A DNA stretch of 64,000 nt from Diphasiastrum complanatum. Its lineage: Eukaryota > Streptophyta > Lycopodiopsida > Lycopodiales > Lycopodiaceae. Shown piece by piece: positions 30,540 to 39,959 of this stretch (positions are counted from its first letter, which is position 1; every line of letters begins with the position of its first letter). The notes below the pieces were generated by a model, which saw only the letters and a program-made list of their open reading frames with translations, was not told the DNA's origin and did not search any database. Both the position numbers and the translations under genes were made by a program. The stretch covers positions 56,996,239 to 57,060,238 of the forward strand of contig CM055100.1 in assembly GCA_029204225.1 (NCBI GenBank), read 5' to 3'.

Positions 30540-30960
30540 GCGTGTGTAAGTCCAACCCGATGATCACATAGAGTTTTGATAATTAGAAAGTCAATAAAAG
30601 GACTTTAGGCCTTTTTGCGGAACTTTTAATGTCGTAGGGCCTAAATGTCAAGTTAGTGAATAAAATAGGGGTACCCACCAAATTTCAATTTTAAATTGGT
30701 TCTCTCCAATTATTGAATGGGTTTCCACTCTTTTTTAAACTTGAATAGTTAGGGAGATAGAAATTGGCCAATAGGAATTGGGGCACCCATCTCCTCAATT
30801 TCCGATATAAGTAGCAATTTCAAATTATTGTACATGTTTTCATCTTCATTTCAATACAAGCAAATTGGCTCTCTTATGGAATGGATTTGTGAATGTCCTT
30901 GCTCTCTAACTCTTTTGGAGAACACTCGGCCACTACAACTGGATATGAATTTTCGATCAC
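30540..30960 (+). repeat. Possible 3' LTR of the Tat-like fragment
   Basis: It follows the purine-rich GTGAGAGGGA at the end of the accessory ORF and contains a TATA-like GATATAAGTAGC and AATACAAG. There is no second copy or target duplication, so neither edge is fixed. Confidence 0.3.
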
Positions 30961-31080
30961 CAGCTTTATGGTCTCCTGCCTGAAGTGCATTATCTCCATT
31001 GGGGAGACCTTCGGACATTTAAACTGAAAAAAAAAAATAAACACAGTTAAATGTAATTAATCAAAGATCAGTTAATATTA

Positions 31081-31251
31081 ATTTGAATCAGAAAAAAACA
31101 AAAAGACATTAATCGAAGATTCTCTCTTCCAGATTTGGAGTCCATCTTGTAGTGCAAGCCAATTAAAAAAGTATTTGGCATTGCATACGATATACCAACC
31201 ACAACTGACAGAATCAACCTGTTGCGAGGACTGCAGAATCCAAATTTTAAC
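31081..31251 (-). pseudogene. C48 (Ulp1/SENP-like) cysteine protease C-terminal fragment
   Basis: On the minus strand VKIWILQSSQQVDSVSCGWY followed by IVCNAKYFFNWLALQDG matches the end of C48 peptidases, where a Q-x4-5-D-CG(W/V)Y motif holds the oxyanion Gln and nucleophilic Cys. The usual D before CG reads S-V-S, so it may be inactive. The His and Asp of the triad are not found. It lies downstream of the H3-like frame on the same strand, and could be its C-terminal exon or a separate captured gene. Two 69-bp palindromic units lie between them. Confidence 0.5.
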
Positions 31252-31259
31252 ATTATGAG

Positions 31260-31328
31260 ATATCGGATCAACGCGCAAGATGTTATAACTAAATCTACAA
31301 CAGAAACAAAGGCGCGTTGAACCGCTAT
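31260..31328 (+). repeat. 69-bp palindromic unit 1
   Basis: Left arm ATATCGGATCAACGCGC and right arm GCGCGTTGAACCGCTAT, with a 35-nt unrelated centre. It ends 7 bases from the protease fragment on the minus strand. Confidence 0.85.
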
Positions 31329-31346
31329 CAAAAAAGCATTTTTTGA

Positions 31347-31415
31347 ATATCGGATCAGTGCGCAAGTTATGAAAAGAAATCAAACAATAACTATAAGGGC
31401 GCGTCGAACCGATAT
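31347..31415 (+). repeat. 69-bp palindromic unit 2
   Basis: Left arm ATATCGGATCAGTGCGC and right arm GCGCGTCGAACCGATAT. The length equals unit 1, while the centre is unrelated. Confidence 0.85.
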
Positions 31416-31700
31416 TGATAAATTTTTACTCTACATCAACAATTTTTAACTTTGTATATGCTTTTGCATTTGGTACCGGTATTTTCTATATATGGCTCCT
31501 GGCAATTTTGTGTGTGTGTGTAATAGAGTTCATCTTTAAACAAACTGGATTATTTACCCTCATCATTCAGGAATAAAGACAACACATATAAGCTCCAATG
31601 ATCACTACAATAAGAAAACAATAAGTTAATGAGAATCAATGTGAAATCAAAATTCATATGAAAAATTTAACATAATAAAATCTGAAAAAAAGACACTTAC

Positions 31701-32889
31701 TTTGTTATGTATGGCAGCATGAGAATTGGAGTCCCCAGTCTGACGTATTGGAGCATATCATCGTGCAGACTTTTGAAATCAGGGAAATCAAATGCAGTCA
31801 TGAATTGAAGAGAAAACAATACTACATCTATAAACAATGGGGTCTGGAAAAACTCCATCTAATACTGAATGGCCCCACCTCCTACATTGTCACCTAGCAA
31901 TTTATCACTACTTTCTAATTCACCTGTATCTAAACTAGAAAGGGGGAGACCAGCATTGGTCTTCGACCTAGACCTTTAAGATACGTGTTTAACAATTGGT
32001 CATATTGTATATATTGAGGAGTATTTACAAAGGCAAGTGTAGGGGGTGACGGAAGTAATACAAATAAACTAGAAAAAGAATTGCCTTTCAAAATTGATTC
32101 TACCTTTACATTAACAAAATCATCTAAATCATTTCCTAGAACAGGTGGAGGGGAACTAATATTTATAGGGGCAAGAGGAGGAGATTTATTAGGAGAGGAA
32201 GATTTAGGAGGAGAAGTTAAAGTTGGAGTTCTGGGAGGAGAAGAAAGAGACTTAGGAGGAGAATTGGGAAGAGAATGCCTAGAAAAAAGAATCTCATCCA
32301 AAGGAGATGGCTTGAAAAAATCCCTTGCTTTATTTGGAGGGTCAAAAGACCTCCTCTTCTTTGAAACACTCTCGTTCTGTATACGAATAACAAGCCGAGA
32401 TGGTTGAGATTGCTTTTTTTTTGTCCTCCCTGAATCTTGTTTTGGAGGAGAGGAGGGAGCAGGTCTAAAGTATTCTGCAAATTTGTCATATGTGTCCCGA
32501 AGCTTGAACACAATATTGAAATCCTTGGTCATGATGGTCACCCTCTTGGCATGGACAGTTGCAACAACAGTATTAGAAAAAAATTTCACCTGAAAATCCT
32601 CATATGTTGTGTGCAGCACCTAAATTGTCGTTACCGTCCATCTCACATCTGCAGATAGACTTCTTGTAACCTGCCTGATGGATCTCTATATGTGAGCTTT
32701 CGAAATCAAAAGATTATTTGTCTTCTGTAGCTTCTGAATATCCTTGAGCCAGGCTGGGTCTCTTCTTCTGCCCCTTGGCGTAGGAGGTGGTGGTGGTGGA
32801 TGAGGTGGTGGTTGTGGACTTCCCTACCTCGCTCCTGAGATTGGTATTCCACCAGGGTGGCCTCGTGCAGTTTGCTTTGTCCGCGCCAT
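31701..32889 (-). pseudogene. Histone-H3-like protein with Pro/Ser-rich C-terminal extension
   Basis: A single minus-strand frame from ATG 32889 reads MARTKQTARGHPGG, a His/Pro-rich linker, RRDPAWLKDIQKLQKTNNLL, then VLHTTYEDFQVKFFSNTV and VHAKRVTIMTKDFNIVFKLR. This follows histone H3 from its tail through alpha-N, alpha-1, alpha-2, the HAKRVTIM strand and alpha-3. K4 and R8 of the tail are kept, but K9 and S10 are not. Three TAG stops interrupt the fold; one sits at the Gln of the H3 FQR motif. About 180 residues rich in SPP follow, to 31930. After a one-base shift a further coding stretch (LQFMTAFDFPDFKSLHDDML) ends at donor GTAAGTG (31700). A centromeric H3 is an alternative, but the extension and context argue against it. 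Confidence 0.75.
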
Positions 32890-32898
32890 TACTAACCA

Positions 32899-32967
32899 AT
32901 ATCGGATCAGCGCGCGAAGAAGGTAAACCCAAGATGAGAAGTAGGGTAGAGCGCGTCGAACCGATAC
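32899..32967 (+). repeat. 69-bp palindromic unit 3
   Basis: Left arm ATATCGGATCAGCGCGC and right arm GCGCGTCGAACCGATAC. Its left edge is 9 nt upstream of the H3-like start codon (minus strand, 32889). Confidence 0.88.
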
Positions 32968-33440
32968 CTGAGCTCTACAATACCGATAGCTGGTAGCGGA
33001 TGGGCGCACGAGAGTAATTGAGGTTCGTAAGAAGTTTGTCTCTAGCGCAATGTATTGCTATCGCATGGATGTAGAGAACTATAAGAACTTTAAGCAAAAA
33101 CAATTCAGCGTCGTCTATCAGTATATATAGAAAAAATTTGAAATGATTGAAAACGTCGTGGGTTGGATGTTTGAGGTTCGGATTACAATGATGATTTCTC
33201 TGAGGCTTGTCAATCAAATCAAACTAAATATCCGTCTATCATCAAAATGATTAGCTGATATCGAATAAAACAGAATTAATTTTGTCTAAAGTATGGTCAC
33301 ATCTACATTTAAAGCTACAAAAGTATGGTCACATCTAAAATTTATTGCTGAAATTGACAATGCTAAGCTATAAATGTCTGACTTTTTTTATATCCAATCA
33401 TTATAATTTTGTAAAATTCTAGCCACCATTATTTCACCCA

Positions 33441-33509
33441 ATAGCAAATCGACGTGCATATATAGCATGTGAAAATCAGAGATTCTATTCTCGTGCACTG
33501 ATCCGATAT
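33441..33509 (-). repeat. 69-bp palindromic unit 4
   Basis: Inverted relative to units 1-3. On the minus strand it runs from ATATCGGATCAGTGCACG to GTCGATTTGCTAT. It is part of a 298-bp tandem duplication. Confidence 0.8.
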
Positions 33510-33654
33510 TGGAAAATAATATGAATGATCAAAGATTGATTCGATATATTCTCCTTAGCTTTGGACAAAATGAAGAGTCTACCGAATCAAGCTTTGATCA
33601 TGCAAAATACACTCCAATAATTTCAAAAATTGTCGAAAAACTTTGTTTCCTACC

Positions 33655-33723
33655 ATAGCGATTTGACGCACGCAGTCCAAGTGAAAAATCATTGTCTTTA
33701 CTAAAGGCGCGCTGATCCGATAT
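33655..33723 (-). repeat. 69-bp palindromic unit 5
   Basis: On the minus strand it begins ATATCGGATCAGCGCGC and ends GTCAAATCGCTAT; 69 bp. Confidence 0.82.
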
Positions 33724-33738
33724 CCAATATTTCACCCA

Positions 33739-33807
33739 ATAGCTAATCGATGCGCATATACATCATTTGAAAACCAGAGGTGCTATTCACGCGCGCTGAA
33801 TTGATAT
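33739..33807 (-). repeat. 69-bp palindromic unit 6
   Basis: On the minus strand it begins ATATCAATTCAGCGCGC and ends ATCGATTAGCTAT; 69 bp. It is the tandem-duplicate partner of unit 4. Confidence 0.78.
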
Positions 33808-33951
33808 TGGATGGAATATGAATGATCAAAGTTTGACTCGTTAAATTCTGTGTAATTTTGGACAATATGAAGAGTTTATTCAATCAAGCTTTGAACATGC
33901 ATAATGGGGTCCAATAGTTTTTAAAATTTCAAAAAAAAATTTGTTCCTGCA

Positions 33952-34019
33952 ATAGCGCTTAGACACGCGCAGTCCAAATGGAGAATAAGAATCTTCTATC
34001 GGGCACACTGATCCAATAT
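33952..34019 (-). repeat. Palindromic unit 7 (68 bp)
   Basis: On the minus strand it begins ATATTGGATCAGTGTGC and ends GTCTAAGCGCTAT. It is the duplicate partner of unit 5, one base shorter. Confidence 0.75.
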
Positions 34020-34515
34020 CTCATACGCAGAATAATTATATTGGAGCGCCTTATGAACGACTAATGAAAATGTTCTGAATGAACATTATCTCAAAAGAAA
34101 AAATCTCGTCTTTACTCTGCTTAAATAGAACAAGAGATTGTAATAATTCTCCTCGTACACGTTTTTCAATTATATCCATTTATCATTTGTTTCTTATTCA
34201 TTTAATAATTATTCGAGGAGGCCACTGATTGAATATTTAATGTATTTTGGCGCAAAAACTGATTCTAGGGTCAGACCTAATGATGATTCGTTGAATCTAG
34301 TTATAGACTAGTTAATGTATTCCGGCATAGGTACAAATTTGTCTCACTCTGATTGGTGGATAAATATAGGTTGTCTTTCTCAATTCGTTACTTGAAAAAC
34401 GTATGGCTGTGATCAACAGGAATTGGCTATATATATGGGCACCACTTGTCATATCTCGATTCCGTGATCTTCTATTTTGAACTCACAAGTCTTTTTGTTT
34501 TCTTTCTATCTCATG

Positions 34516-34584
34516 ATATCGAATCAATAAGCGAGTTCCCAAATATTGCATGGTCGGATTCATTCAGACGCGCTGAATCGATAT
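34516..34584 (-). repeat. 69-bp palindromic unit 8
   Basis: On the minus strand it begins ATATCGATTCAGCGCG and ends TTGATTCGATAT. The far arm is more degenerate, but the length is again 69 bp. Confidence 0.7.
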
Positions 34585-34632
34585 CACCCACTTCTAACAT
34601 GTTCTCGCAAAAAATTTCAACTCGTCCTAGCG

Positions 34633-34701
34633 ATATCGGATCAACGCGCGCACTCTTGTTCTGTCCTCTACCGATATCATTTTGTCACGTTGAACCGATG
34701 C
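34633..34701 (+). repeat. 69-bp palindromic unit 9
   Basis: Left arm ATATCGGATCAACGCGC and right arm CACGTTGAACCGATGC. Outer bases CCTAGC and GCTAGG extend the palindrome. Its right edge is 10 nt upstream of the start codon at 34712. Confidence 0.85.
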
Positions 34702-34711
34702 TAGGTTCAAT

Positions 34712-36180
34712 ATGGCTAGTTCCTCCAATTCCTCAGATAACAAACTTCTTGATTTTTTAAATGCCAATGACATTCCATCTGAGAAATTAGAGTATTTTGC
34801 TAGTTTTTTTTTTGCTCCCTTTGATATCGATAAGCTAGTCTATGAGAATCATTATAATTTGATTTCTTATTTTGATTATTTTTCTCAAATTATTAGTACA
34901 CCTGTTTTGGATATAGATAGTTTTTGTTTCATTCATTTTCAGGACCTTGTGCATTCCGAACCATCCTCCAAGCATAAACACAATAGAAAGTTCTCTAACT
35001 TGCATGACCATTTTAAAAGAAATATATATTGTGATATCCACAAAAGAATATGTCGCCTTATTACATATCTGTTGAAATTCCAGATGATGATTATGTTGAA
35101 TCTTCAACTGTTCCATTGATCGAAGCATCTGCACCTACTCCAGTTGATGTAGATGATACAGATACTGATATAGGGGTTGAAGCTGAAGCATCTATGGCTT
35201 CAAATTGTCAAAAAACTCTCCCTCATTCTATAATCCTCTCTGATTCTCTTCCATTTGAAACTCATGTTAATCAATTAACTTTACTCGATGTTCTCTTATA
35301 TTTTATAAATAATGAAAGTTATATTTCATTTAATGATATAGAAGATGTTTTGAATTTGAGAGAGGACAATTTTTGCTCAAAATTTATCTGAATTTTTTGA
35401 CATTGTTGATTACTCATATGATGACTTTAAAAGTGAGATAGATTATGATGAAGATGGCAATTGGAAATCTGGCAATGAGGCCTTGGAGGCCATGATTGAA
35501 AAATCTAAAGTCTATGAAAAAACTTTGCCTACAGAGGAGGAATTTTTGGAATTCCAAAAAAAATATCCCCCAAGGCCTAGATATATCCCCTCCGGAGATG
35601 TAGAGGCCATTAAAGGACATGACATTAGCAGAGCAAACGTCGTTGATTATGATGATTATGATCTGGTACGTAGATGTTATATTGTTATTGATATTGTTCA
35701 GTTTTCTTATTGAGTTTGCAGAGTTATGTATAATTCTAAATTTATGCTATTGAAATAGATGCATTTGGTATGAGACATGGAGGCGTCTGTGGTGTATCAG
35801 CCGGGAGAAAAGATGTGTCTCTATCTCATTATTTGAAACACTTTCTAAATAGTGAGATTTGTATATATCATTCATCTTTTAATCCATATGCATCCACTGT
35901 CATTATGGCCATCAAATCATTCTCAGTTTGTTTGGGAGGCCATAAGTACGCAAGAGGAACATATAAGATAATTTTTGTAAAAAGAGATTTGGCTATTAAG
36001 ATATTGGGTTATACTCCCAATGAGACTCCAAAAAGATCATCTACAATGGCCCTTTATTTGGGTTACATTGATATGAGCAAGAGAAAAAATCTAGAATTTT
36101 TGGATCCATATAAAAGGAGATTATTCCTTCATGACAATACCATCCGTCTGAATCTTGAAGAGGATGATGATAATCATTAA
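34712..36180 (+). pseudogene. Unrecognised protein gene, at least two exons, with frame breaks
   Basis: ATG 34712 opens MASSSNSSDNKLLDFLNAND, followed by a Phe/Asp-rich segment. The frame changes near 35040, where an undetected intron is possible, to an acidic stretch with DVDDTDTDIGVEAEA. A one-base slip in a T-run near 35373 follows, then EFFDIVDYSYDDFKSEIDYD and LEFQKKYPPRPRYIPSG. Donor CGTAGATG (35670) and acceptor AATAG (35758) join in phase to HAFGMRHGGVCGVSAGRKDV, SVCLGGHKYARGTYKIIF and a stop at 36180. I recognise no family. It converges on the transposase-like gene, 30 bp from its stop, and begins 10 nt after unit 9. Whether it is still functional is unclear. Confidence 0.55.
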
Positions 36181-36209
36181 GTAATTTTCTGTAAGAGATT
36201 TTTGATATA

Positions 36210-38815
36210 TTACAAGGATTTCTCTTTTGTAATGAATTTGAATGCCTTTCGAAATATCGTAATACTTGGCGAGTTTCTAGTTTGATATCTCAATTGTGCT
36301 CTTCTATAAAACCACTGAAAAAGTTGAACTAAATATTTATTTCTTGAATTGTGTCCTCCATGGTTTGTTGCTCTATGAAATACTCCCCTTGCTTGCCAAT
36401 GAGATTTTTCCATGCCTTGTGATGACCAGATACTTAAGCTCTCATATTCCTTTGCAAAATAAGTTGCATGATGAAGAAGGATGTGCTGCAAACAATAGTT
36501 TTGATTAGTTACATCAGTAGAAAAAAATATAAGTCTGAATGAGAAAAGTACTAGATAATGATATAGATTAACACCATGTAATGAGTAACGTTGTCTTTTC
36601 CCCAACAATCATGTACAAATTTTACAAATGTGGTGCAATGATTTTGCAAAGTCCTTATATCTTCTGATGATAGGTTTTCTTTCCTAATAACACCTATGAG
36701 TTTGTCTAAGTTGGTCCACACTTGTCCCTTTTCCACTCGATTACTTCCTTCCAATGTTCGTGTGGCTTGAACAAATTCTCTCCAAATTTTGTATCTGACA
36801 CTTGATTCTTTGCATGTGTGATTGGATAAGAATCTTCTTGCTTTAGCACCAATTGATGGCTTATTAAGAACATTTACTTTTTTCCCGGAGAGTCAGTCAC
36901 TTTTTTCAATCGTGACATTTCCTTTATGTAGTCCTGCATTTGACAGAACTATTTCCAACCTCCTAATTGTTGTTTTAGCCACAAACTCCGGTTTATGATT
37001 CCATGCTAGTAGAATATGCAGGTAAATAAGTTTTTTAATAATACGAACCTCAACATGCAATGTGCATATGTGAACATATTTTAATGAAATTGGCAGAACA
37101 CTTTCATATTTGGATCTTCAGCTTCTCGTGTTGGGCCAATGTTTGTTGATCGTCCCAAATTCATATTGTAGCAATCCTTCATGCAATAAAGACATGGATG
37201 CTTTGATGTTTCCCCATGAGAGACATTATACATACATCTTAATGTTTTCAAATTCCATGAAAGGTGCCATTGAATTTGAAAACTTCCATGGTTTTCGACT
37301 ATAAATTTCTCACCCTCCAAATGTCTCCTTATAATCTCGCCATAATTTGTTCTTGAAAATATCCATGAAAGTATTTTATGGTCTTCTTTCAAGACCTGTA
37401 GAGAAACAAGTAATGCATGACGTGTCAATAAAAACTGGCAAAGTATGAATTGTTAATAAAGATATTCTAAATGAAAATAGAAATTTATACCTGGAATGCC
37501 GCCAACCACCATATGTGATTTTTCGATTGAACACTAAACGTTGGATCATTTGTATCTTAAATTTTGTTTATCAAAGTGACACTCACTCGTTCCAATTTTT
37601 GACCCTTCATGATTTCAGATTCATCCAATTTTATTACAATAATGATCTTTCCATTTACTTGATGTTCGTCTAGTTCATAAAATCGAATAATGTATTTTAG
37701 AACATTTTCAATATCAAGGAAAATATTATTGCAATCGTTGTAATTGAGCTCACCATATTCTGATTTGTATAATTCAGTTATATGAAGTGGTTGGCCAACT
37801 ACTTTGAACATTCCGTCATTATAAAAATTTCTAGCTAATCTTATCCGATATGGACGCGGAAGATAAATTTTCTTTACCATCACTTGGGAAAAAGCTTCTT
37901 TAACTATTCTAAAAACAATAGAATAAGCATTTCTGCTAATTCCAGATACATCACATGGACCTTGTATCACATTCGCATCCAAGTATGATTGAACCTTGAT
38001 CAAAACAGTCTCTACAATTTCATTTTTCATTTTTTTCAAACCGAGCATTTTTTATCATTTCCTTTGATGACTTTCTTGTAAAACATGACTTAAAGATGAT
38101 CCAATACATGAACGATCTGTTAAATAGTTCTTTGCCACCAAACATGATCTGCAACAAACATATGAAACTCAATTTATGTTTAATAAATAAATAATCCATG
38201 TTATCAAGTGCAAATCAAATTTAAATGACATATACAAATCAAATAAACAGTTTATATGACAACATACTTGAATGCTCAAATTTTTTTTCTTTTGATTGCC
38301 GCTATTCATCAATATTCTTCATCGGTACTCTCTTTCTTTCCCTCTTCATCATTGCCTTATTGATAATTTTTATATCAATAGCAGATTTTAAACTCTCAGA
38401 TCACAACTTTTCCATGGATTCTAACATTTCTTGATTTGATCCCCGAAGAGTAGTGACAGTAGCATTCAACTCTGACATAGCATTCTTGAGTGCATTGTTT
38501 TCAACATTAGTGTGTTGTACATAATGAAGCAATTGTTGATTTTCACTTTGCAATTGCTGATTAACAAACTGTAATTGTTGATTAAGACAAGATATGCTAT
38601 GCAATCCAACATCACGCAACCTTTGACAATATCCAAGTAATCCGCTATTTCCTTCACATACAAGTCTGAGAAGATGAGTTATGGACTTAAAATCTGGACA
38701 CAAATTGGTAGCTGGATCATTAGGATAAATTGATCCATCCACCCACAAATCTATATTCATATGATTATTCATTCTCAATTCTCTAACTATTGCAGCAACA
38801 TTCTCTACAACTTTC
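36210..38815 (-). pseudogene. Transposase-like multi-exon gene, 5' end cut by an LTR insertion
   Basis: Exons on the minus strand: (a) 38815-38405, IDLWVDGSIYPNDPATN then a Gln/Asn-rich coiled coil; (b) 38148-37491, IMFGGKELFNRSF, GPCDVSGISRNAYSIVFR, IIVIKLDESEIMKGQKLERV, HIWWLAAFQ; (c) 37395-36575, VLKEDHKILSWIFSRTNYGE, CMYNVSHGETSKHPCLYC, CTLHVEVRIIKKLIYLH, WGKDNVTHYM; (d) 36485-36210, YESLSIWSSQGMEKSHWQAR, GVFHRATNHGG and stop. Splice sites GTATAA/CTACAG and GTGTTA/TTGCAG are in phase. Two or three stops and single-base slips exist. The motif order (KLDE, HGxxSKxPCxYC, LHxExR, YSxQGxExSH...HGG) recalls an uncharacterised transposase-type family I know from diverse eukaryotes. The superfamily is unassigned. 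Confidence 0.6.
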
Positions 38816-39959
38816 TGTTTACAGATCCCCTGCTCCAGAGGATCTGTTGGTTTTGGTTTTTTTGCTTACTTCTTCTTCTGCCTGTCAGTAGAGGTAGTGG
38901 GCTCTTGCTTAGGTTATTCGTTCTTGCTCAAAGCCCAAAATCAGGCAGAAGGGAACAGATCAACGTTGTAGTATTTTTGTCCTGCCTGTCAAAGGACAAC
39001 TCAGGGTCGTTCTCTCTTGAAAACACTTACATTCAAACAGAGATGCAAGCCATGAACTTTCATTTACAGATCAACATGCAGCCCAAATGAACATTCAATA
39101 GATTCTACAGCTACCTACTCTGAAAATAAACTGAATCAAATCCTACAATATTCTAACATTGAGATACACTTGCATTGATTGACAAAACAAGAAAAAGAAC
39201 TAACCTATAGCATTTTAGAGGTCCAAGAATCAAGAAACCAACCAGTCTTTTGATTCTTGGACTTCCCAAGAACATCAAGACTAGAATGTTGGAGGATATG
39301 CAAGATTTACACCACATTTCTAGCCTATTTAGTTTACCTGAATGATGCCTCCTACATTAATCCACAAACAAAAAAAGAAGACTAATCCACTCCAAATCTA
39401 ATCCACTCTACAATCCACAACCACACACAAAGGAGAGAAGGGCAAGATCATGAATGCATCACTCAAGAAACAAGCATGATCAAGGAGCTCAATGGATGCA
39501 CCAAACTCATGAAGGCTCTTCTCATTTCAGCATGGAGTTGATACAATACACAAAAAGCTCCTCTTCACAAAGAGAGAGTCTCTTAAATAAGCAAGAGAGC
39601 CCCTTAGGTGACATCCTAGTGGAATTTCCACATTTCACAAATTACAAGTGGAATAATGCTCTCCACTAGAGGTCACCATCAAAAGGTGGCTCACTCTACT
39701 TTCTTTAAGAGGGGTCTACTTGTATTTATTACTTTGCCTAGAAATACTAGTTCCTACATGGTCATTCCATCTTCCGGGATTCACCACGAGGCTTACACAG
39801 TTCTTGCTTGTCATTCCTAACTAGCATTTCTCGGCTATCATACTTGGCTCTCGATCTTCATTCATCTCGTCTTCTTAGAGACCTCCTTGGTCTAAAGTGA
39901 GAGGTGGTCTCGAGTTGCTCTGTCCGAGTATCTCGGGGATTCGTCAGAATCAGCCAACA
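38816..39959 (-). repeat. LTR (1144 bp) of a Ty3 element, minus strand
   Basis: On the minus strand it starts TGTTGGCTGATTCTGACGAA and ends ATCTGTAAACA. It is alignable throughout with the LTRs at 42424 and 53187 (for example GACCAAGGAGGTCTC, GGAATGACCATGTAGGA, GCTTATTTAAG), but much diverged. A purine tract ATTAGGGATGGGATGA lies immediately upstream, so it is a 3' LTR. The next five bases are GAAAG. It cuts exon (a) of the transposase-like gene. Confidence 0.82.

Larger units (their letters stand above)
26200..30960 (+). mobile_element. Tat-like Ty3 element, 3' part (integrase end, accessory ORF, possible LTR)
   Basis: It begins inside the integrase core and continues through the integrase C-terminus (to about 26895), an untranslated stretch with iterated CTTCGTCG words, a decayed accessory ORF (27670-30515) and a possible LTR. 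The gene order matches the complete Tat-like element at 42424-54268. Gag and most of pol are absent. The left edge is not defined by any terminal motif. Confidence 0.65.
33430..34025. repeat. Tandem duplication of about 298 bp
   Basis: 33441 onward and 33739 onward align along about 298 bp (shared words such as GAATGATCAAAG, GAAGAGT and CAATCAAGCTTTGA). Each copy contains two palindromic units 213-214 bp apart. The copies are clearly diverged, so the duplication is old. Confidence 0.8.

Noticed and set aside
31260-34701. 69-bp units as tRNA genes (7-bp ATATCGG/CCGATAT stem resembles an acceptor stem)
   Set aside because: The pairing extends past the acceptor length, there is no anticodon or T-arm, and the centre is not conserved between copies.
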